Below are positions 22,005 through 32,939 of a stretch of 64,000 bases of DNA, piece by piece. Position 1 is the stretch's first letter; the number at the start of each line of letters is the position of its first letter. The notes under the pieces are model-generated. The model had not been told where the DNA came from. It was given only the letters and a program-made list of their open reading frames with translations, and ran no database searches. The translations under genes and the position numbers were made by a program. This stretch comes from Plazaster borealis. Lineage: Eukaryota; Echinodermata; Asteroidea; Forcipulatida; Labidiasteridae. The DNA lies in contig CM037475.1 in NCBI GenBank assembly GCA_021014325.1, positions 2,015,001 through 2,079,000 on the forward strand. Direction: 5' to 3'.

Positions 22005-23367
22005 GAGGTTTTGTTGTTTATGATCTAAGTGTGCTGTTTACTTGTTTGCTTAATTAATTAAGTTTTATAATTTGGTTTCATCTACCATTGACAATATGGA
22101 CAAACCGTTTTTGTACACGAAGGATTCTGGCAGAGTTTTGTCCTGCCCCCCTAACCAAATCACTGACCCCTGTTAGTTGACACCCTAATTAGGATGTGTG
22201 GTATGGTCCAGCTTAGGATATCATGGCATATTAATGAACTGACCAGTGTGCACGATGTGGTTAATTATAAGACAATGGAAATCATGTCAACATGATGTGC
22301 TAACAGCGGCCCTTACTGCACGGCACCGGTGCAGTGGGAGGGGGGCAGAGGTCGCAGTTGACCGGGGAATAGAATGTGTTGTTTTTGCCAAAGGCTCACG
22401 GCCCCGGAACACCTCTTCGAGTGCATAACATTTCCTGACCTTCCCCTGGAAGACCTTTGTGGTTTCATTGCCAAGTTTGGGAAAAACAAAACAACCAGTG
22501 ACACTTCTCGTGTTTTCAAGCCTATGCATGATGATGTAGGCCTATGCAACTGTCAGATGTAGCACTTCGGCTTCGTTTTTTGAAGTTGTCACAAACAGCA
22601 ATCTACGAAAAAAGTGCCTCTAATATTTAGGAAGATGAATTCAAGCTCTGGGACCAACTGCTAATGTCCCTTTCGCAAGACTAGTGTCTTGCTTAAGTGA
22701 CAAAGTATGTTGCGATGACTCCTTTTTACGGGACTATCCTGATGTTGATGTAAAAATGGTATTTTTACTTATAACCACCATAAACAATGTTTGACTAGCA
22801 TACTCATAAGAAAACTTGAGCATCATAGAATAGCTGGTAATTGTTTATAGCTCGATATATAAAATAAAAAAAGGGAACGCACAATTTATCCAGGGGCCAT
22901 AGGCCTACCGACCCTTCAAATGTCTTTCCGAACATCAATTCTTGAGGGAACTGCATATTTTCCAGTTCCTCGCAAAAAAAGAATCCTGAATTTTTTATGG
23001 ACATACGTAGTTCGCACTGTAAAGGATTCCCAACGGTATCGTGTAGACAACAAAACATGTTTGTTTCCCCATTCCTTGGCTGATTTTCACGTCCCACTCA
23101 TAGCCATCGTTGACGAGAAGCTTTTCGTTGTTGTTCCAGTCTCTTTGTCATGTCTTTCCATCTTCGTATATCTGCCCTTCGCTTGATATCGCTATTTATG
23201 TTCTCCGGCGGTGTTTGCCGAGGCGACGACCCGAGAGACCAATAACTGTATTGACATTTGGCTGAGATATGTTACGGGAGGAAAACGACGTTACGGACCG
23301 CACACCGACGTCGACATTGTAACTGATATCGGATTTAGGGGCCAAGGGAAACTTGTTTTGGCTGACT
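22005..23367. other. No gene supported; a GC-richer island
   Basis: The stretch 22300-22450 is GC-richer with CpG and several overlapping open frames on both strands, none recognised and none with good splice sites. It could be a CpG-rich regulatory segment. Another CpG cluster lies at 23200-23340. Confidence 0.3.
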
Positions 23368-23371
23368 TTAA

Positions 23372-23708
23372 AGGCACCGAACACGTTTGGAAATTGTCAA
23401 AGACCAGTGTTCTCACCTAATGTATCCCAACATGCATAAAATAACAAGCCTGTGAAAATTTGGGCTCAATTGGTCATCGAAGTTGCAAGAAAATGATGAA
23501 AGAAAAAACACCCTTGTTGTACAAATTTGTGTGCTTTCAGATAGGAATAAAAACTTATTGCAAGAAGTTTTTATTATTTTAGTGAGAAATTACCTCTTTC
23601 TCAAAAACTACGTTACTTCAGAGGGAGTCGTTTCCATACAATGTTTTACACTACTAAGTTGTCATGCTAATATTTGTTTTGAGTCATTACCAAACGTGTA
23701 CGATACCT
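23372..23708 (+). mobile_element. TTAA element, family A copy 5
   Basis: Left TTAA 23368-23371; the right flank is mutated to TTGA (23709-23712). An internal deletion removes part of the segment after TTTTACACTA. Confidence 0.8.
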
Positions 23709-23972
23709 TTGAATGCCTAGCCGAAATAAAGCTTTGAGAGCCGCTTTTTAAAGCAATTGGAATTGTTATTCTTAACTTCAATGTTCTTTCATCAGACAAA
23801 ATACACAGGTACAATAAAAACGCAACAATGCTATAAAATACTAGAACTTAAAATGTTCTAGTTATAATAATGTATATTTTCTACTGGCATAACAGTAAAG
23901 AATGAGATATGAGATTTTAGGTCCACGTGGTCCATTGAGAGCAGCCATGTTTTGACGACCTGCGAACTATAA

Positions 23973-24113
23973 GGCCGTGTCCGAATTGGCGGCTACAGCT
24001 ACAGCTACGGCTAGATTTCTGCGTCATCATGCGTTGAAGTATAGGACGTCCTCCTAGCAACACCCTTAGCAACAGCCGTAGCCGTAGCTGTAGTCGCCAA
24101 TTCGGTTACGGCC
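23973..24113. mobile_element. Fold-back element, 'GCTACGGCTAC' family copy 1
   Basis: An inverted repeat with arms GGCCGTGTCCGAATTGGC(G)GCTAC… and …GTAG(T)CGCCAATTCGGTTACGGCC. Each arm contains a run of GCTACA/GCTACGG hexamers. The loop is about 60 bp. A second copy lies at 57454-57588. It has no coding capacity. Confidence 0.7.
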
Positions 24114-25374
24114 TTAGATTCAATTGCAGTTTACTACCGTATGCACACGTCATCATTTTCGCAAACGGTCCAGATTTCTATTTTGCAATAAACGATTTGC
24201 GAGGTTAGCAAAAGAAAATGTCTTAATCGAAATCTGCTAAGCAAAACACCGCGAGGAGGCAAAACAATTTCACAACGAAGAAACAGTTTAATGAGTATAT
24301 TGGATTCAGCAAGATCAGCGCAACGGGAACTGTGTCAATTTGGCGCCTTTTACGCGGGAACTCGATTCTCAGGGGGAAGCTGCCAATGAATGCCTTTTAT
24401 CACATTGAAGATGTGCCAAATTAGTCTGTTATTGTCCGCCATATTGCTACTCTTGAATCGCTGATTTGAGTGCAGCAATATGGCAGACAAGAGGCTTCAG
24501 TGCATGTGGTGACTATTATAAATGGCACCGAAAGGTGACGGATTTGTCTTTATAAGATTCGCACTCAATTAATTCTCTTAAAACACTCATGCACATTTTC
24601 TGCCCCTGTCGATTTCTGTTAAACATTTAAACGTGGGAGTGGATAACTTATTGGTGACAATTACTTATTCTTTCGTCTAAAAGAAATAGTTGTACACAGA
24701 TATGTCATACATTGCTGGTTATAACTCGTCGTTGGTAGACAGCAAATAGGTCAACTTACGTGTATGCAGCTTCATTGTGACCATTTTGGACCAAAGCTAT
24801 TATTTGAGACCACGTAATTTAATGAGATAGAGGATCAGCGCAATGGAAACTGGGCCACGTGGCCTTTAACGCCTCTCCAACGGAAAGGACAAGGATTTGA
24901 AGATTTCACTTGAGTTTTATCGAATTCAAAAAGTACTTTTTCTTTACATCTATACTGATGGTTCATTTAAGATGCGCTGAGCCAAGTGCGTCCACTCTGA
25001 CGCAACTTGCAGAGAAGGTTGTCAGACGTTCGAAGGAAATGAACTTTAGGAAGCCGAGTTGCAGTTTTGATGACGCAAACGATGACGTAAGGGTCGTGCT
25101 GTGTTTATTCGGAACCTTCTGTTTACTTCTGGCGGGAAGATGAAATAGAGCAGCTACGGGGAAATAACGTTGGCTATTTCCAACCAATTTTAGTGTGTAT
25201 ATAGGCCTATATTTCGTGACATTCAAAATTTATAGCCTGTTTGTACCGTGGATCTCTAAATAACTCATCTTCCATCTTGTTTTTTGTTTCTCTTTTAGAG
25301 TTGATGAATAAACGCTGGGCTTCACCCAAAAACTCACGACGGCTGATGCATGCTCAAACAAACTCGTTTTAAAT
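24114..25374. other. No gene seen
   Basis: Short frames on both strands (24910-25143 and 24963-25226) overlap each other and lack signals. Confidence 0.35.
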
Positions 25375-25498
25375 GAGCAAGGTCTGGGAGGGCACATCTT
25401 TTTTGATGACAGTTTTTTGAATTTTTGCCTTTCCCTGGACGGCATCTGCTTGTATATTGTATTGTCCAAGGAATAAAAAATAAAAAAATGAAAAAAAG
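25375..25498 (+). mobile_element. Retroelement 3' end, copy 2
   Basis: Same start and A-rich end as 15341-15475 (GGTCTGGGAGGGCACATCTT; tail AATAAAAAATAAAAAAATG). Confidence 0.65.
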
Positions 25499-25702
25499 AT
25501 TTTGAAGAAGTTGTATTGCTTTAAATGTTCAAGAATGAGCATGTTTAAATGACGAACTTTATCCACATCAGTGGAGGTTGACATCGAACAAAATTATTGT
25601 TGCCATATTAATTGTCTTCTGTTTTAATATATTGGCTAGGCCTACTCACACTTTAAAAATTCCCTGGTCAGAATTGAACGTTATCACGGGTCCCATGCAG
25701 GC

Positions 25703-25846
25703 TGACCCAAAAACTGGTTATTGCATTTCAGCTCTGATTCTGCGTCAGCATGATCCATTAAGGGGTCATTTTGACACATATCGGATCACACTGACTCAGA
25801 AATGGGTCAGGCCAACTTGGACCCGGCACCGGGTCAAATCTGACCC
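25703..25846. other. Cluster of GGGTCA/TGACCC words
   Basis: GGGTCA or its complement TGACCC occurs at 25703, 25763, 25804, 25831 and 25841. The last two form an inverted pair separated by 4 bp. The words resemble nuclear-receptor half-sites; the cluster may equally be part of an unrecognised repeat. Confidence 0.35.
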
Positions 25847-26219
25847 GGGAGTTACCCTCTCTTTACCCTCTCTTTCTCCAAAACCAAAATAAGTAAGAAA
25901 TAGAAAACAGATAGAGCACAAGAGTTATATAATTACCCCATGGAAGAGGGGAAACAAGACGCGAAAATTGACAAGAGAATACCAAACGGTACCTAAGGAA
26001 AACTGCGGTATAAAATGTTGTAAATTTCTGCCGAAAGAAAAAAGAACTTTTTGCACATTTGTTTAAGTCTTTATTCAGCATAGTTGCCACCAATGGTAGC
26101 CATCAATGTGACTCCATCACAGCACTGCCCCATCATGAGATAAATTGAGCTTCTCCTATTAGTTATTTTCAATCTGTCTTGGCAATTCAACCACAAAGGA
26201 ATCCTCAATTGGCGACTAC

Positions 26220-26385
26220 ACAGCACTGTAACCCGAAGGCATCTGGTGATAGAGAAGACGACGATGAAAAGGTTCAGTTTTAAGATGTGGGAGGAAAACC
26301 ATAGCGTATATGGACTGAAACCTAATCGTAGTACGAGTCTCCGTGAGGTGAGTTCGAACCGGGGTCCACGTAGGTGGACAGGTTA
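26220..26385 (-). mobile_element. tRNA-derived SINE, second family, copy 1
   Basis: On the - strand: a B box CCGGTTCGAACTCACC (about 26362-26347), then TGGTTTTCCTCCCACATCTT and a CATCGTCGTCTTCTCTAT block, ending near GGGTTACAGTGC. The same order of blocks is found on the + strand at 59150-59350. The frame 26322-26816 overlaps this element and is not a gene. Confidence 0.65.
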
Positions 26386-26398
26386 CCCTTAAGTTTAG

Positions 26399-26596
26399 CC
26401 TTATAACATATACCATGCCCAATATGGGGCAGAGGATATCCCCCCAATGTTCCCATACTTGAACGCACTATTTTCCTCTTATACAGTACCCCCCTAAAAT
26501 CCTCTAAAGAATTCCTAAGATTCCAAGCACACAAGGAAGACAAAATAGAAGGGGGTACCATCATGCCCCATATCAAGCACCAAATGTTATAACACG
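26399..26596. repeat. Inverted repeat, 198 bp
   Basis: The arms 26399-26431 (CCTTATAACAT…ATATGGGGCA) and 26574-26596 region (TGCCCCATAT…ATGTTATAACACGG) are complementary at their ends with a mismatched middle. It abuts the SINE at 26220-26385 and may be a short fold-back element. Confidence 0.5.
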
Positions 26597-26599
26597 GCC

Positions 26600-28090
26600 C
26601 AAAGAACAGAGAACATATGGACAACACGATTAGTGGAGTGGCAATCAAGAACGGGGAAAAAGGGGAAGAGGCAGGCAAAGAAGAAGATGGAAGGATGACG
26701 TAAGATCTTACGCATGAGCAGTACGGACAAGAACGGCAAGGAATAGAGATACATTGCATTTTCATGATGAGGGCTACGGTACATCCTACACTGGATGTAT
26801 AACAGCCTAAATACATTCAAATTCAACTTTATAAATTATATAGTTACAAATAAAACGAGACAGTCCAGAAAAATGACAAATTGGTTATACAAAAAGCAGT
26901 AGTAAATAGCCACCACGGTGATATCGAGCCTTCTTCCGTTTCATAATGCTCATTAACGGTCTTTCATAATTCCCATTGCGAGTTTTACGCCCACATCGCC
27001 TCGCTTCCGATGGAATTGAGACTTAAAAATAAAGCCCCCATCTACGGGCTAATAATTAAAAATAACCATCTACATGTCAAAACATCAATACCAGTATTAA
27101 TCCTGCACACAGAACAGAAAAAGGAATCTGTGAATACCATTGAACTCCCCTATGGTTTCCCCGTGACGTCATGTAATGACATCACATGACGTCAGAGTAC
27201 GCACGTGTTTGGTGATATGGAGACGGATTGTTTTCCAATAAATTACTTGGTCTCTAATGAACGGAGCGCAAAGGCCATTTGCGAGGCGACTGTACAACAA
27301 CCATCGGCAAGTACTAATCATACCAGATTATTTACCGTTGTGCGTTGCGTGCTAAAATCAGTAAAACAGAATACACCGTTTCTCTTATACCACGTCATCG
27401 ATTGAAGTGTTCGCAAAACTTTTACATTCGGTCGATAAACAATGGTTACGTCTTTCATACAGCAAATGTCCTAGTGTTATTAGTCTAGTGAATTTATCGA
27501 TGTAATGTTTTGTATATTTGGGGGTTTTCATGTGAGATTTACAATTTAGGGCCACGGAATTGGAAAATGGCCCAGACGCAAGACTATAGTCTTATCTTGT
27601 TTGGGAGCTTCGAAAATGTATTAAAGATGTTCAGCGGCGCATGCCGTTAATGTCCATACTAATGTACCGTATTATCGATGTCCTTCAAGTGAAATGAGGC
27701 CTAAGTGTAATATTTGAAGGGTTCGGTCAGCGGGAAATCTTTACAAAATTACAAAACACAACTAATGAAGCTTTAATGACAATACAAAAGTAGTGAAATC
27801 TAATATCTTGGTAGTCAATCTAACAACTGTATTGGTATATAAACATTTTTGTTTGTTTGTTTGTTTGTTTGCTTGTTTGTTTATGAATAACTAATAACAA
27901 TTTAACATTCTCCCAAAGACGAGCAGAGTATACTGTTCGAAAGGTGGAGACCACATCGGTTCTTCCCATCAGAAACTCACTTCTCACATAAGAGATTGTA
28001 TACAGTGTACCCACCATGTAGCCTGCTATAAACTAAACAAAATAGTTACCTTATAAATAATAAAATAGGGGGCCTTATACATCCTTCTTC
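26600..28090. other. No gene; contains CRE cluster and TTTG repeat
   Basis: Apart from the regulatory-type cluster at 27164-27207 and a (TTTG)n microsatellite at 27845-27882, nothing is supported. Confidence 0.35.
27164..27207. promoter_or_regulatory. Paired CRE palindromes and E-box
   Basis: Two perfect TGACGTCA sites (27164-27171 and 27187-27194) lie 23 bp apart and are followed by CACGTG (27202-27207), within 44 bp. These are consensus sites for CREB/ATF and bHLH factors. No transcription start is visible nearby, so it may be a distal element. Confidence 0.4.
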
Positions 28091-28093
28091 ACA

Positions 28094-28245
28094 GGGCCCA
28101 ATTTCATAGAGCTGCATTGCTTAACAATTTTGTGCCAATGCGTAATTAAGCAGGATACCAGTCACAAATTGTACATGTGGCATGGTAGTTTGGCTGGTAA
28201 CCTTATTCTGGTAAGCAAAATATCTTGTTGTGCTTAGCTACTTTT
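28094..28245. repeat. Family E repeat, partial
   Basis: Left terminus GGGCCCAATTTCATAGAGCTG is intact; the interior has GTAATTAAGCAGGATACCAGTCACAA. The right terminus is missing and is replaced by CT-rich sequence. Confidence 0.6.
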
Positions 28246-28284
28246 TCACCTGCGTGCTTTCTGCCTCTCTCTATCTCTCTCTTA

Positions 28285-28378
28285 TGGTGGCCCTGAAGGG
28301 ACATCAAACATATATATTTACGTAAATATTCACGTAAATATATATTATTATATGTTTGATGTCCCTTCGGGGCCACCA
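28285..28378. mobile_element. Fold-back 'TGGTGGCCCTGAAGG' element, short copy
   Basis: A 94-bp near-perfect palindrome: TGGTGGCCCTGAAGGGACAT and its complement enclose ACGTAAATATT-type palindromic words. The long copy is at 35377-35636. Confidence 0.8.
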
Positions 28379-28565
28379 CTCTCATCATCTAGGCCCATTT
28401 CCACTTGACTGCTTCCGTTATACACTAGTATTTCTGTTTATGTGTGTTGTGTTGTCGTTTAGCCTTAACTAAAGTTTGCATTTATACCATACGTCCTTTA
28501 TGGGTGATAAGCAGTTTGCAACAGCCAATTCTATTTTCTCAAATGATTAAATATCAACTAACTTA

Positions 28566-28885
28566 AGCGAACTTTTGCAAAAAGTGTTGATTCTGATTTT
28601 TTAAGCGTGTTGTATTCTCACCAACATAAGGTATGATTTTATCTTACGTTAAACGGGCTAGCTTTAGCGATGCAGTATTGCACTTGTATCAAACACCTTT
28701 GATCATGGTGCCGCCATTTCGTTTTTTCAGCAACGCAACCAAACCACGTCTGGAGGAGAAACCAGTCTGGTTCCGTTTTACCATGGAGCTAGTTTTATAT
28801 CTCCATGGTGTTACTGAGGAGTAATCTGTGTATTATTGTATGTAATGGCATAATCTGTGTATTATTGTATGTAATGGCATACATG
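28566..28885 (+). repeat. Duplicated block, copy 1 (with 40899-41143)
   Basis: High similarity to 40899-41143 in the same orientation: shared CACCAACATAAGGTATGATT, GCTAGCTTTAGCGATGCAGT and ACCACGTCTGGA. This copy has extra segments and an internal tandem duplication of ATCTGTGTATTATTGTATGT. Family A elements lie next to both copies. Confidence 0.75.
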
Positions 28886-28937
28886 GGACATGACAAAGAT
28901 GTCTGTAGTAAAGTTTTGATCTTTGGATTCCCTTTAA

Positions 28938-29260
28938 AGGCACTGGACACGTTTGGTAATTGTCAAAGACAAGTATTCTCACTTGGTGTATCCCAACATA
29001 ATGCATACAATAAAAGGCCATGTGAAAATTTGGACTCAATTGGTGCAAGAAAATGATGAAAGAAAAAACCCCTTGTTGTACAAATTTGTTTGCTTTCAGA
29101 TGCCTGAGAAAGGCTTCAGGCCTGAAGTTTTTAATATTTTAGTGAAAAATGACCTCTTTCTCAAAACTACGTTACTATCATCAGCTCTCCGTTGCTCGTT
29201 ACCAAGTCAGTTTTTATGCTAATATATATTTTGAGTAATTATCAAACGTGTCCAGTGCCT
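28938..29260 (+). mobile_element. TTAA element, family A copy 6
   Basis: TTAA 28934-28937 and 29261-29264. Shortened by internal deletions (loses part of the hairpin's 3' side and the GAGGGAGTCG segment). Confidence 0.8.
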
Positions 29261-29264
29261 TTAA

Positions 29265-29765
29265 GTAGTCGAGGGCCACGTTTAGATTTCAAATTGTTTC
29301 ACGTAAGAGGATGAAGTTTATGCATCGGTGATTACAGCTCGTGGGTAGATTCACTTCACGTTGGCGTCATTATTCCTTCCAGTAACGCACACTGCCTCAA
29401 CATTGTAACGCATCTAGTAATGGCTAAACAATACCACACGTACACTTCTTCTTCTGTGGCAGGATTGCCACCATATTTTACGATTTTTTAATTTTATTTT
29501 TGCATCTTGTTGCATTGATCAAAATGAATTGTAAAGGTCAAATACAGGCATGGATTGGTAATTATCGGGAAAAAATTAATAATAAAAATCTGAAAACTCA
29601 TTGTTTATCAAAGTCATATCAGTACATTTCTACAAGTAATATTTCTAGCTGAGATACTGTCAAAGCCGAGAGAATGGCATTTGACCCTCCCTAACCCCTC
29701 CCCTTCTAACCCCCCCAAATATTGTATTAGTACGTGCACAACATCACTGCCAACACCGTTTCTTG
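29265..29765. other. No gene seen
   Basis: AT-rich with no supported feature. Confidence 0.4.
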
Positions 29766-29770
29766 TTGTT

Positions 29771-30050
29771 TTCACCGGATTGACCGGATTGACCGGATTG
29801 TCAACCGAATTGACCATCGAAATAACCACCGGACTGACCAGTGGATTGACCACCGGACCACCGGATTGACATGCCAGACCCAACGGATTGACCACCGGAT
29901 TGACCAGACCCAACGGACTGACCATCGGATTGAACAGACCCAACAGACTGACCACCGGATTGAACAGACTCAATGGACTGACCACCGGATTGACCAGACC
30001 CAACGGATTGACCACCGGATTGACCAGACCACTGGATTGACCACTGGATT
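29771..30050. repeat. GGATTGACC minisatellite
   Basis: Degenerate tandem units built on ACCGGATTGACC and CAGACCCAACGG, with an effective period of about 30 bp in the second half. Long frames on both strands (29614-30015 -, 29734-30057 +) follow from the periodicity. Confidence 0.85.
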
Positions 30051-30137
30051 TAATTAAATTTAACGGTTTGTTTGAAAATATGGGATTGAAAGAAGTCTAG
30101 ACTATATCGTTCAAAGTTTCCTAAAAATATAATAATG

Positions 30138-30315
30138 ACAGACAAGCTAATGTCGGACCTCCATGGTCGGATCGACAAGCTAATGTCGGACCTCCATGGT
30201 CGGATCGACAAGCTAATGTCGGACCTCCATGGTCGGATCGACACGCTAATGTCGGACCTCCATGGTCGGATCGACACGCTAATGTCGGACCTCTATGGTC
30301 GGACAAGCTAATGTC
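30138..30315. repeat. 33-bp tandem repeat
   Basis: About five copies of GACAAGCTAATGTCGGACCT plus CCATGGTCGGATC, a 33-bp (11-codon) period. GACC…GGTC gives each unit a small inverted repeat. Both strands have open frames through it. It lies less than 100 bp from the GGATTGACC minisatellite. Confidence 0.9.
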
Positions 30316-30319
30316 GTTA

Positions 30320-31330
30320 AAATCCATGTTTGTAGACACACTCAGTATGCTTAGTCTTTTGACTGGAATGATCACGTAATTTTTTACGCATTATCTGCTA
30401 GAATTATACATTTCTGTCGCCAAATCTTGTTTTTTGCAAATACTAATGGTCTGCCTTATGAGTAAGTCCCTTTAATGTGCGTAGAGACGCAAGTTGTGAC
30501 ATTCTAGCCAATTTAAGCACATCTCATGCCTATGTACACAAAACACCTCTGGCTCATCCCAGTGTAGTGAAGTGTAGGGACTGACGCATGGAAGTCAATG
30601 GTAATACATGTAGTGCAGCGCGGTTGCGACCAGTGCATATTATATCCTGCTCTATCGTAGTCTTCGCTCAAGTCGTCTACAAAGCATTAATGATTTGAAT
30701 CTGTCTGGCAATGCAGTGCTGTTATAGAGCTGAAGAGATAGAGTCACACGTGCCTAAGCCTAAGAGCAGAGGTGTTAGTAATCGATAGGTTCTCCGCTAC
30801 CCGTAATGCACTGCGTCAAACATTATACTAGAACCGGTGAATCTCTCATTTTGTGTGTGTTAATTAAGAATTAAAAAACAAGGAAATAGCCAAGTCAGGT
30901 GCTTCCTTTCCCGTTTAAAACCGCAAACTGGCAGTGTACAAAGCCCATGCACTTCGCGCTTGTATAGGATGATAAGAAATGTACGTGGCGCGCAAATTCT
31001 TCGGTAAACATTTCAGAAGAAAAGCTAAAACACATTCATGAATTCCAATTTACCACTAAGTATTCGCAATGCCACGTGACTCATTAAGTATGCATACGGC
31101 TGGCCCGATCATCCCTGCTGGATGTTCATGGTTTTAACGAACCTAGTAGTTTAAGATTTATAGAATTCTATAAAAATAAATGTAATGATTATGTAAATAT
31201 TGAAATCCTCTTATTTGCACGGTAAGCCTCCACTTCCTGTTCTTCAAGATTCATAAAGAGAATATCTTAAAGATGATACACACTCTTCGCTTCGGTCCAG
31301 AAAACCCGTGGGCGTATGGTGACCGCCTTC
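30320..31330. other. No gene seen
   Basis: No supported feature. CpG density rises slightly between 30930 and 31110. Confidence 0.35.
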
Positions 31331-31333
31331 GGT

Positions 31334-31570
31334 TAAAGGGACAAGTTGCCTTGGATTGGGCGCTTTGGGCTATAAAAAACTTTGTTAGGAAATGAATTAT
31401 GGTTGAAAAAAAAGATGTCTTAACAAAAGTAGAATATAATTATCCACACAAATATGCTCGAAACTGTGTGGTTTTCCTTTTCCTTTACTACTATACAACA
31501 CGGTCCGCCATTTTGTGGAGTCAAAAAAATTGGTTCTACAAAATGGCGGCCCGTGTTAGTGTTTTTAATT
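31334..31570 (+). repeat. Dispersed repeat ending in a hairpin
   Basis: Starts AAAGGGACAAGTTGCCTTGG and ends with an inverted repeat: ACACGGTCCGCCATTTTGTG…CAAAATGGCGGCCCGTGTT. It resembles half of a fold-back element that I associate with echinoderm genomes; there is no second copy here. The 74-codon frame inside is not a gene. Confidence 0.5.
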
Positions 31571-32098
31571 TTTATTTTCTTTTTCATAGTTTAATTCTTC
31601 AGAACAACTTGTTTTCCCTCTAAGTATTCAGCCCCTATAGCTGCTCTATTGGTGAAGTATTTTTTAATTAATTTAGAATGTCTGATCCTATGAAGAGGTA
31701 CGAAAACCATCCCTTTAAAAAAAAGAGGCGTTACATTCACCTATAACTTCATTGGTTGGTTGATTAAAATGCTCGATGGAAAGTTGCTGCTGATTTGATT
31801 TGATTTTGTTGACTCACCGATCGTTTATGGGTTTTCAATAATATTTCATCTTTCATGGCCACTCTTTTACAGCCACTTGCAATCTGTTCAGCAAAGCCAG
31901 GGATGCCGGTCAAAAAAGACTTCCTCCGTGGTCAGGAGAAGAAGCAAGGGCTTCAAGATGTACATGTACATGTGCTTGTGTTTGAACAACCCTAAAGGCG
32001 ATGCAGGTCGACAGCTTGACCGTGGTGTAATGGCCATGCTTTATGGGCTATGTGGTGACACCAAGCTGAGCCCAATAGAGCTGCTTAAAGGCACTGAA

Positions 32099-32455
32099 CA
32101 CGTTTGGTAATTGTCAAAGACCAGTATTCTCACTTAGTGTATCCCAACATGTGCATAAAATAACAAGCCTGTGAAAATTTGGGCTCAATTGGTCATTGAA
32201 GTTGCAAGAAAATGATGAAAGAAAAAACACCCTTGGTGTACAAATTTGTGTGCTTTCAGATAGGAATAAAAGGCTTCTTGCAAGAAGTCTTTTATTATTT
32301 TAGTGAGAAATTATCTCTTTCTCAAAAACTACGTTACTTCAGAGGGAGTCGTTCTCACAATGTTTTATACTATCAACAGCTCTCTGTTGCTCGTTACCAA
32401 GTAAGTTTTTATGCTAATATATTTTTTGAGTAATTACCAAACGTGTACAGTGCCT
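32099..32455 (+). mobile_element. TTAA element, family A copy 7
   Basis: TTAA 32095-32098 and 32456-32459. The preceding bases (AATAGAGCTGC) resemble the terminus of family E, so it may have inserted into a family E relic whose other part is at 32485-32696. Confidence 0.85.
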
Positions 32456-32484
32456 TTAACGGCCGATTTTGTGCTAACTGAGCA

Positions 32485-32696
32485 AGTTTCCATTTCATAG
32501 CGCTGCTAACCGTAAGCACACGAAAAGGCATGCTAACCTTCCGGTGCTTACTGTATAAAAAATGAATGAAGTAACAATGCAAATCCATGGTGAACGCGCA
32601 ACCTGTGAAATACGCTAATGAACAAGCAAATTTTGCTGCTACAGTTAGCACGAAAAAATTTGCTTACCGTTAAGCAGCTCTATGAAATTGGACCCA
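32485..32696. repeat. Family E repeat, copy with right terminus
   Basis: Starts TTTCCATTTCATAGCGCTGC and ends TTAAGCAGCTCTATGAAATT-GGACCC, giving an inverted pair of ends with TTTGCTTACCGTTAAGCA inside. Confidence 0.6.
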
Positions 32697-32705
32697 GGAC
32701 ACAAA

Positions 32706-32935
32706 TGGCCCAATTTCACGGCTCTGCTTACCGCCGAATTCTGCGCTTCCAATCACCATTCTTCGCTTACTATTACAGGGCAAAGCGCCGAATTTCTGTG
32801 CTAGCTAACAAGGAGACGCACGCACACAAGCAAACATTCTCCGCTGTGAAATACGCTTGACGTAAGCGACGAATTCCCTGCTTCCGTAAGCACCGATTCT
32901 TTGCTTACGGTAAGCTGGGCCATGAAATTGGACCC
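32706..32935. repeat. Family E repeat, adjacent second copy
   Basis: Ends TGGCCCAATTTCACGGCTCT and GGGCCATGAAATTGGACC. It is separated from the previous copy by about 10 bp and carries several CGCTTAC/GTAAGC words. The pair may be a tandem insertion. Confidence 0.6.
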
Positions 32936-32939
32936 CGAT

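Noticed and set aside
26322..26816. 164-codon - strand frame
   Set aside because: It is built from the tail of an inverted repeat and a tRNA-derived SINE.
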